11,328 nt of DNA from Marinobacter sp. Lineage in GTDB: Bacteria > Pseudomonadota > Gammaproteobacteria > Pseudomonadales > Oleiphilaceae. The stretch is from the NCBI GenBank assembly GCA_017643965.1, contig JAEPMM010000073.1:1-11328 (forward strand), given 5' to 3'. The number at the start of each line of letters is the position of its first letter. The first letter of the stretch is position 1. A program made the translations under genes and the position numbers. Below, one piece after another: positions 7,282-11,328 of this stretch. Under the pieces are notes generated by a model, which was not told the origin of the DNA, did not search any database, and saw only the letters and a program-made list of their open reading frames with translations.

Positions 7282-7939
7282 TGGTGCATCGGATTATGGC
7301 CTTTGGAGCCTAGTGGTGCTGAATTCGGCGATTTTCATATTCTTCACCTTCAGTTTTTTCAAACCGCAGACCCGCCGGGACTGGCGTTCGTTTGGTGCTT
7401 TCAGCGCGTTTCTGGTGGCACTGTTCACCGAGATGTACGGGTTCCCGCTGACGCTCTACTTCCTCTCCGGCTGGCTGCAGAGCCAGTATCCCGACGTGAA
7501 CTGGTTGGCTCACGACAGTGGCCACTTGCTGGAAATGCTGTTTGGTTGGAAGGGTTCCCCACACTTTGGGCCGTTTCATCTCTTGAGCACAGTGTTTATT
7601 GGCCTCGGGTTTTATCTGATTGCGGCTGGCTGGCGTACCCTGTATGCCGCGCAAAAGGCAGGGCAGTTGGCCACAACCGGCCTGTATGCCCACGTTCGCC
7701 ACCCCCAGTATTCCGGCTTCGTGCTCATCATGTTCGGTTTTCTGCTGCAGTGGCCAACGCTGCTGACGCTGGCCATGTTCCCGGTGCTGGTGTGGATGTA
7801 CTCGCGCCTGTCTATTCACGAGGAGCGTGAAACAGAAAAAGCGTTCGGCTCCGATTGGCGGGCCTATGCAGCCAGAACTCCCCGTTTTATTCCGCAATTG
7901 AGGAATTTGAGGCGCAAGGAAATCGAGGAACAAGAATGA
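7274..7939 (+). CDS. isoprenylcysteine carboxyl methyltransferase / phospholipid methyltransferase-like membrane protein
   Basis: Encodes 221 residues with about five hydrophobic helices. The C-terminal half has the family signature: TTGLYAHVRHPQYSG (134-148), a hydrophobic helix, EERETEKAFGSDWRAYAARTPRFIP (split: EERETEKAFG, SDWRAYAARTPRFIP; 183-207). These residues form the S-adenosylmethionine site in ICMT/PEMT-type enzymes of the inner membrane. Bacterial members lack prenylated protein substrates and their targets are mostly unknown. The ATG at 7274 is chosen over an in-frame ATG at 7220 because GGAGAG lies 7 bases upstream and the start is coupled to the DUF2933 stop; the upstream extension lies inside the His-Gly-Gly coding stretch. 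The stop overlaps the cytochrome gene start (ATGA). Confidence 0.88.
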   Translation: MTDGASDYGLWSLVVLNSAIFIFFTFSFFKPQTRRDWRSFGAFSAFLVALFTEMYGFPLTLYFLSGWLQSQYPDVNWLAHDSGHLLEMLFGWKGSPHFGPFHLLSTVFIGLGFYLIAAGWRTLYAAQKAGQLATTGLYAHVRHPQYSGFVLIMFGFLLQWPTLLTLAMFPVLVWMYSRLSIHEERETEKAFGSDWRAYAARTPRFIPQLRNLRRKEIEEQE

Positions 7940-8358
7940 TGCATGGGGCAACTATCTCAGTAGGCGTTCTTGCAGTCGCACTAATCAGCGGCTGCGGTAA
8001 ACAGACGGTGGATGACCGCTGGTACACACAGGCTGAGGTCGAGCGCGGCGCAGTGGTGTTCGACGACAACTGCGCAAGCTGCCATGGCGGCAATGCCCAA
8101 GGCGCTTTCAATTGGAAAAAGACTCTGAAGGATGGCTCTTACCCGCCGCCACCGCTCAACGGAACAGGTCATGCCTGGCACCATTCCTTCGACACGCTGA
8201 TGGGTACAATTAGTCAAGGTGGCGCCCCCATGGGTGGGAAAATGCCGGCCTTCGCAGACGAGCTCTCCAGGGACGATCAAAAAGCCGCTATCGCCTATTT
8301 CCAGAGCAAATGGGACAAGCGGATCTATGAGGCATGGTCTGAAAGGAGTGGGCTCTGA
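7936..8358 (+). CDS. class I cytochrome c lipoprotein
   Basis: Encodes 140 residues. The N-terminus MMHGATISVGVLAVALISGC has a lipobox (ISG-C20), so the mature protein is probably anchored to a membrane in the periplasm. One heme c site is present, CASCH (46-50), with the His as proximal ligand; GGAPMGGKMPAF offers Met99 or Met103 as the distal ligand, Met103 being typical. This is a monoheme electron carrier. GAGGAA at 7925-7930 serves either ATG 7936 or ATG 7939; 7936 overlaps the methyltransferase stop in the usual ATGA form and is preferred. A longer in-frame extension upstream lacks a signal sequence and is rejected. As the fourth gene of the propeller operon, it could pass electrons in metal or copper-site redox chemistry, but no partner oxidase is visible. 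Confidence 0.9.
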   Translation: MMHGATISVGVLAVALISGCGKQTVDDRWYTQAEVERGAVVFDDNCASCHGGNAQGAFNWKKTLKDGSYPPPPLNGTGHAWHHSFDTLMGTISQGGAPMGGKMPAFADELSRDDQKAAIAYFQSKWDKRIYEAWSERSGL

Positions 8359-8399
8359 TTTCTCTGGGTAATCAGACGATTAACTCAAGGAGGCAGCGT

Positions 8400-8603
8400 A
8401 TGAACCGCTTATGGGTGGTGGCTTTTCTAAGTGTTTTTCCGGGCAGTGCGCTGGGTGGTGCGCCCTCGGCGGAATCATTGATTGAGGGGATGGAGGCCAC
8501 CCTGTGGTCGGACAGCAACCACGGCCGTTTCACCATGCGTATCGAAACCGAATACTGGACCTGGGAACCGGACCTGGAGGCCTGGATGGTTCGGCAGGTT
8601 TAA
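8400..8603 (+). pseudogene. truncated LolA-like outer membrane lipoprotein-sorting protein (N-terminal remnant)
   Basis: Encodes only 67 residues after a perfect ribosome binding site (AAGGAGG, 6 bases before the ATG). A signal peptide (MNRLWVVAFLSVFPGSALG) is followed by APSAESLIEGMEATLWSDSNHGRFTMRIETEYW (split here: APSAESLIEGMEATLW, SDSNHGRFTMRIETEYW), like the start of COG2834-type 'outer membrane lipoprotein-sorting protein', normally about 250 residues. The match ends near residue 65 and a TAA follows. No continuation of the family is seen in other frames; what follows is an unrelated membrane sequence. It may be a deletion remnant that is still translated as the last gene of the operon. 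Family assignment comes from the N-terminus alone. Confidence 0.6.
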
Positions 8604-8623
8604 GATGGAATTATAGCGAGTTA

Positions 8624-8749
8624 ATGCCGGTAGTCACATGGACAGGCACAGGGGTAATTCCTCTTGCACAGTGGGTTTTCTTGCCACCGATAACGGGCCT
8701 GATTGTCAAATGGATGTTTCTTGGGTGGTTGACTCTGAGAGCCAAATGA
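8624..8749 (+). pseudogene. orphan transmembrane segment, possible C-terminal remnant or 41-residue small protein
   Basis: From ATG 8624 the frame encodes MPVVTWTGTGVIPLAQW then VFLPPITGLIVKWMFLGW and LTLRAK. The protein-like hydrophobic pattern with a basic end looks like the last one or two helices of a membrane protein. The frame is also open upstream, where it merely shadows the LolA-like remnant in another frame, so protein-like sequence begins only near 8605. Its ribosome binding site is weak. It could be the tail of a gene whose front was lost in the event that cut the LolA-like gene, or a small membrane protein. I do not recognise the family. Confidence 0.35.
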
Positions 8750-8791
8750 AGAGGCATCGTGGAAGTGAAGTAAATTACTTTCTGTATTTTC

Positions 8792-8837
8792 AATATTTAA
8801 TAAATAGTCGACTGTCGTTCTAAGAGACAGTCGACTA
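8792..8837 (-). terminator. predicted minus-strand terminator after the 79-residue gene
   Basis: A perfect 12-bp inverted repeat (TAGTCGACTGTC at 8805-8816, its complement at 8826-8837) encloses a 9-base loop. Read on the minus strand it is followed by a T/A-rich tail (TTTATTAAATATT), and it lies about 30 bases beyond the stop of the minus-strand gene. No T-run follows on the plus strand, so termination is predicted on the minus strand only. Confidence 0.7.
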
Positions 8838-8866
8838 CTGGTTATTCTCTAACACGCTGGATTTAT

Positions 8867-9106
8867 TTAAGTATGATTGTGACGTGTATTGCTTCCTGAT
8901 CTTATTTCTTGTTTATTGATATTGGACCCCTTCATATCTTTTTGAGATTGCATGTCTTTCATACAGGTCATCATTCTGGTTTTCGTGTCGACTGTTTTGT
9001 TCGGGTAAGTGCGCGCTTCATTAATCCGATCGGCCAATCCTGAATTGGCAGTGGCCATGGTAGAAAATAAAGTGGCAGCTGCGGCAGCGATAATGATTTT
9101 TTTCAT
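8867..9106 (-). CDS. small secreted Met-containing protein of unknown function (79 residues)
   Basis: A clear signal peptide (MKKIIIAAAAATLFSTMATA, cleavage after Ala20) leaves a mature protein of 59 residues. The mature part is hydrophilic, with a cluster RMMTCMKDMQSQKDMKG (44-60) that holds five methionines and the only cysteine (Cys48), and a histidine-bearing end (RHNHT). AGGAGA lies 7-8 bases before the ATG. Met/Cys/His clusters in secreted proteins suit Cu(I) binding, which is inference. A terminator follows. It may be cotranscribed with the 94-residue gene upstream, since no minus-strand terminator separates them. Confidence 0.75.
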   Translation of the reverse strand: MKKIIIAAAAATLFSTMATANSGLADRINEARTYPNKTVDTKTRMMTCMKDMQSQKDMKGSNINKQEIRSGSNTRHNHT

Positions 9107-9142
9107 GATGTTCTCCTTAATTGCCTTAAACCGTTCAAGAAA

Positions 9143-9174
9143 TTCAGTTCAGTTTCAGTTTTCTGTGATTTACT
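9143..9174 (+). promoter_or_regulatory. direct-repeat box and extended -10 pointing to a gene-free stretch (predicted sRNA promoter)
   Basis: TTCAG at 9143-9147 and 9154-9158 (11-bp period; an additional TTCAG at 9148-9152). After seven bases comes TGA and the hexamer TTTACT (9169-9174), giving a start near 9181. The box is 14 of 16 bases identical to the one at 9690-9705. On the plus strand no gene follows before the terminator at 9245-9275. Read in reverse it could instead serve the 79-residue gene. Confidence 0.5.
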
Positions 9175-9180
9175 TGAGCG

Positions 9181-9275
9181 CGATCAGGACGTCGACTGCT
9201 CGAAGCCCGAGCCAGCCGGCGCTTGCGTCTCCACGAGTTGACTTTACCGCAGGGATTACCCTGCGGTATTTTTTT
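9181..9275 (+). ncRNA. predicted small RNA, about 95 nt, antisense to the Met-rich gene pair's intergenic region
   Basis: Bounded by a predicted promoter (9143-9174) and a strong intrinsic terminator (9245-9275) on the same strand, with no ATG reading frame between. The 5' half can form a small hairpin (GCTCG 9198-9202 with CGAGC 9208-9212), followed by an unpaired-looking stretch that includes UCUCC (9228-9232), complementary to the core of GGAGA ribosome binding sites. The 3' end overlaps the last codons of the opposing 94-residue gene. The 5' end is estimated from the -10. No known RNA family is recognised. Confidence 0.4.
9245..9275 (+). terminator. strong intrinsic terminator on the plus strand
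   Basis: A perfect 10-bp stem (TACCGCAGGG, loop ATTA, CCCTGCGGTA) is followed directly by seven T. On the minus strand no T-run follows, so it acts only on plus-strand transcripts. The loop contains the TAA stop of the opposing 94-residue gene, so this sequence codes for that protein's last residues as well. Confidence 0.85.
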
Positions 9276-9540
9276 GCCTTTGTTTCAGAGCTTTGTGATA
9301 AGCCCGGCCTTCTTCCGTCATCATTTGCACGCGAGCCTCAAAGCCCCCTTCGGACATCGCATTACGTGTCATGTCTCTGTGTAAGCGCTGCATCTCTTCA
9401 TTCTTAAGTATTTCTTCAATGGATGATTTGTCCATCATTTGGCTGTGCATGGCCTTCATGTCCTTACTGTCTGACATGTTTCCGGCGAGTACGGACGTTG
9501 AAACAGTAACTGCTGCTGCAAATATAAGTAAATTTTTCAT
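9256..9540 (-). CDS. small secreted Met-rich protein of unknown function (94 residues)
   Basis: The signal peptide MKNLLIFAAAVTVSTSVLA (cleavage after Ala19) leaves 75 mature residues with ten methionines and three histidines: GNMSDSKDMKAMHSQMMDK, EEMQRLHRDMTRNAM and RVQMMTEEGRAYHK. The middle is predicted helical. An excellent ribosome binding site, AGGAGGTG, lies just before the ATG. Periplasmic Met/His-rich proteins such as CopK-, CusF- or CopC-like proteins bind Cu(I), but no exact family motif is seen; copper binding is inferred from composition and place. It shares the KDMK motif and gene layout with the 79-residue protein and is divergent from the efflux operon. The 3' end is overlapped by a plus-strand terminator. 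Confidence 0.8.
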   Translation of the reverse strand: MKNLLIFAAAVTVSTSVLAGNMSDSKDMKAMHSQMMDKSSIEEILKNEEMQRLHRDMTRNAMSEGGFEARVQMMTEEGRAYHKALKQRQKNTAG

Positions 9541-9570
9541 TCTTACACCTCCTAGTTGGTTGGTGAGTTA

Positions 9571-9602
9571 ATTAAAGCATCGGTTTCTGAATTGATACTG
9601 AA
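9571..9602 (-). promoter_or_regulatory. predicted response-regulator promoter of the Met-rich protein gene
   Basis: On the minus strand TTCAG (9602-9598) is repeated at 9591-9587, an 11-bp period. Seven bases later comes TGC and TTTAAT (9576-9571), five of six matches to the -10 consensus with an extended TGN. The start of transcription would be near 9564, about 24 bases before the ATG, leaving room for the AGGAGGTG ribosome binding site. Confidence 0.6.
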
Positions 9603-9653
9603 AGAAATAAGAAAATTTAAAATAAAGTAATTTTTTTCAGGAATAACAGTATC

Positions 9654-9667
9654 TTGATATAAATCAA
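9654..9667. promoter_or_regulatory. FNR/Anr binding site
   Basis: TTGAT-ATAA-ATCAA is a perfect match to the FNR/Anr consensus TTGAT-N4-ATCAA. It lies in the 215-bp region between the divergent Met-rich and TolC genes, centred about 65 bases upstream of the predicted efflux transcript start, near the usual class I activator distance, and about 97 bases from the opposing start. Oxygen-linked control is inferred from the motif alone. Confidence 0.6.
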
Positions 9668-9689
9668 ATTGTGCATTTTCGTTCTGCAA

Positions 9690-9719
9690 TTCAGTTTGGT
9701 TTCAGATAAGCGCTATAAG
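9690..9719 (+). promoter_or_regulatory. predicted response-regulator promoter of the efflux operon
   Basis: TTCAG at 9690-9694 is repeated at 9701-9705 (11-bp period), followed after eight bases by TATAAG (9714-9719), five of six matches to the -10 consensus. Transcription would start near 9726, upstream of the TTG start at 9756. This supports the short form of the TolC-family gene. Confidence 0.6.
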
Positions 9720-9755
9720 ATTGCGAGTCAGATACATTTCAATGGAGATATAACG

Positions 9756-11075
9756 TTGTCCATTCTTCCTCACCTTATAAGGCCGGCCTTTCTCGGTGCT
9801 CTGGTTTTGACCAGTTTGCCCGCTTGGACGGCAACCAGACTTGAGTTAACCGGCGCGATTGATGCGGCCATCGAGAACGATCCGTGGCTGCGTCAGAGTG
9901 TGCAGATGCAAGATGCTCTGTTGGAAGAAGCTGTTGCCGATGGGGCACTCCCGGACCCCCGGATGACGCTTGGTGCCGCGAATTTGCCCACGGATACTTT
10001 CGATACCGGACAGGAGGCAATGACTCAGGCCACCATTGGATTCACCCAGCGAATTCCGCGAGGTGATAGCCGTCAGCTGGCCAGTGAAAAAAAGCAGGAA
10101 ATGGCAGGCGTTCAGCCTTTTCGGCGCGAGAACCGCCGGGCGCAGGTCATGGAATCGGTAGCGCATCTCTGGCTTGAGGTCTGGCGAACCCAGCAAAGCA
10201 TCGAACTGATTGAAGATAATCGTGCTCTGTTTCAGCAGTTAGAGGATGTCGCCGAGGCCGGGTATACCTCAGCAAGCATAGGTTCCAGGCAGCAGGATGT
10301 AATCCGTGCCTCGCTGGAACTGACGCGACTTGAGGACCGGCTGACGGTGCTGCATTCGCAACAGGCATCGAACCGCGAGGCGCTGGCAGAGTGGATAGGC
10401 CCGGACCAGGCCAAGCTGGCTGTCAGTAAAGATGTACCCAACGAGTTGCTGAGAGTGTTTCCTCTGGGCTGGGCTGAAACATCCGCAGAGGCACTGATCC
10501 GTCATCCGTCAATCCGCGCGACTGATCAGCTGATTGGTGCCCAGAGTGTTGACGTTGACCTGGCTCGCCAGGCCTACAAGCCGGAATGGTCAGTATCTGC
10601 ACAATATGGATACAGGGAGCGGGCACCAAACGGTCAGGACAGGGCCGACCTGTTTTCTGTAGGCATTGGCTTTGATCTCCCGATCTTTACAGGCAACCGG
10701 CAGGATCGAAAACTGAATGCATCAGTGGCGCGACTGGAGGCGGCAAAAACAGAACGTATTTTGCAGATCCGGGGACTTCAGGCCAAAGCCCGTGCGGCCG
10801 TGGCCCGGATCGAACGACTGGATGACCGCATAGAGCTCTATGAACAGACCCTGCTGCCGCAAATGGAGGCGCAGGCAAGCGCAGCATTGACGGCTTACAA
10901 CAACGATGACGGCGACTTCGCCGAAGCGGTACGAGCGCGAATTGCAGAGCTTAATACCCAGGTTGAATTGATACAGATGATGGCCGAGCGGGCCAAGAAT
11001 CTGGCGAGTTTCCGTTATCTGACGTCCGACACTTCCGACATACCTTCCTTTTCACTGAATCGTTACCAGGACTGA
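9756..11075 (+). CDS. TolC-family outer membrane factor of a Cus/Czc-type heavy-metal efflux system
   Basis: Encodes 439 residues. A signal peptide (about MSILPHLIRPAFLGALVLTSLPAWTA) is followed by the two-repeat OMF pattern: LTGAIDAAIENDPWLRQ, long coiled-coil helices (about 110-195 and 300-400), and beta segments such as DPRMTLGAANLP and WSVSAQYGYRERAP with GIGFDLPIFTGNRQ. No lipobox Cys is seen, unlike many CusC proteins. It forms the outer-membrane channel with the adaptor gene that follows after 5 bases. The start is TTG at 9756, with TGGAGA 7 bases upstream. An earlier in-frame TTG at 9669 would add 29 unhydrophobic residues, lacks a ribosome binding site and overlaps the promoter. Metal specificity follows from the adaptor and neighbours: copper/silver most likely. 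Confidence 0.9.
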   Translation: MSILPHLIRPAFLGALVLTSLPAWTATRLELTGAIDAAIENDPWLRQSVQMQDALLEEAVADGALPDPRMTLGAANLPTDTFDTGQEAMTQATIGFTQRIPRGDSRQLASEKKQEMAGVQPFRRENRRAQVMESVAHLWLEVWRTQQSIELIEDNRALFQQLEDVAEAGYTSASIGSRQQDVIRASLELTRLEDRLTVLHSQQASNREALAEWIGPDQAKLAVSKDVPNELLRVFPLGWAETSAEALIRHPSIRATDQLIGAQSVDVDLARQAYKPEWSVSAQYGYRERAPNGQDRADLFSVGIGFDLPIFTGNRQDRKLNASVARLEAAKTERILQIRGLQAKARAAVARIERLDDRIELYEQTLLPQMEAQASAALTAYNNDDGDFAEAVRARIAELNTQVELIQMMAERAKNLASFRYLTSDTSDIPSFSLNRYQD

Positions 11076-11080
11076 CCATC

Positions 11081-11328
11081 ATGGCTAATTTTGCTCGCCC
11101 TTTGGGCTTTGTATTGCTCGGCGGCCTCGCCGGTGCAGGGGCCACGTACTGGCTTGACACTGACGCGACTTCGACGCCTGCAGCTGAAATGGCCGCTTCT
11201 GGCCCAAAGGAGCCGCTGTATTGGGTAGCCCCGATGGACCCCAATTTCAAAAGTGACAAACCCGGAAAATCCCCGATGGGGATGGATCTGATCCCCGTAT
11301 ACGAGGAGGGTGGGTCAGCTGAGGATCC
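11081..11328 (+). CDS. cusB: CusB-like periplasmic adaptor (membrane fusion protein), 5' part, runs off window
   Basis: The first 82 codons are present. An N-terminal anchor/signal helix (PLGFVLLGGLAGAGATYWL) is followed by a linker and a heavy-metal-binding domain, LYWVAPMDPNFKSDKPGKSPMGMDLIPVYEE (split: LYWVAPMDPNF, KSDKPGKSPMGMDLIPVYEE), with the Y-x-x-P-M-D-P and SPMGMDL-P-Y motifs typical of CusB-type adaptors in Cu/Ag efflux. CAGGA lies 8 bases before the ATG. It follows the TolC-family gene by 5 bases in one operon; an RND pump gene of the CusA type is expected beyond the edge. Confidence 0.88.
   Translation, partial: MANFARPLGFVLLGGLAGAGATYWLDTDATSTPAAEMAASGPKEPLYWVAPMDPNFKSDKPGKSPMGMDLIPVYEEGGSAED

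Noticed and set aside
8807..9198. Three copies of GTCGACTG (8807, 8987, 9191)
   Set aside because: One is in a terminator stem, one in coding sequence and one in the predicted RNA; no common context or spacing, so probably chance.

Overview
The window reads as part of a copper/metal-resistance region of a marine-type gammaproteobacterium. Marinobacter or a close relative is my best guess, from protein style, moderately high GC and gene content; no database search was possible. Almost every gene is membrane-bound, periplasmic or predicted to bind metal. No tRNA, rRNA, CRISPR array, insertion sequence or integrase is visible.

Layout. (1) 3-3762, plus strand: the 3' part of an APC-family permease with a histidine-rich tail, a small two-helix membrane protein, a Cu(I) P1B-type ATPase (CopA type, with YHS and heavy-metal-binding N-terminal domains instead of an HMA domain) and a DUF302 protein. 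Short gaps and an 8-bp overlap suggest one transcription unit. (2) 3939-4397, plus: a helical, probably ferritin-like protein with its own Shine-Dalgarno. (3) 4458-5807, minus: an ATP-grasp-like protein, divergent from (4) 5939-8603, plus: a secreted seven-bladed beta-propeller protein, a DUF2933 protein with His-Gly-Gly repeats, an isoprenylcysteine/phospholipid-type methyltransferase, a cytochrome c lipoprotein and a truncated LolA-like gene, followed by an orphan membrane-protein tail. (5) 8805-9540, minus: two small secreted methionine-rich proteins with a terminator. (6) 9756-11328, plus: a TolC-family outer membrane factor (TTG start) and the beginning of a CusB-like adaptor with a heavy-metal-binding domain, i.e. 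the start of a Cus/Czc-type tripartite efflux operon whose RND pump should lie just beyond the window.

The main new observation is regulatory. An exact direct repeat TTCAG-N6-TTCAG (11-bp period) occurs four times, always between genes. Three copies are followed at identical distance by an extended -10 (box, N7, TGN, hexamer); the fourth has a slightly shifted TATAAG. This is the architecture of an OmpR-family response-regulator promoter and would tie the propeller operon, the Met-rich proteins and the efflux operon into one regulon. One copy (9143-9174) points away from any gene and toward a strong plus-strand intrinsic terminator (9245-9275) that lies inside the 3' end of the opposing Met-rich gene. 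Together they predict an undescribed small RNA of about 95 nt. A perfect FNR/Anr box (9654-9667) lies between the divergent Met-rich and efflux promoters.

In the inferred model, cytoplasmic Cu(I) is pumped out by CopA, periplasmic metal is buffered by Met- and His-rich proteins and removed by the tripartite pump. The propeller, cytochrome and methyltransferase genes form an accessory cassette of unknown chemistry.
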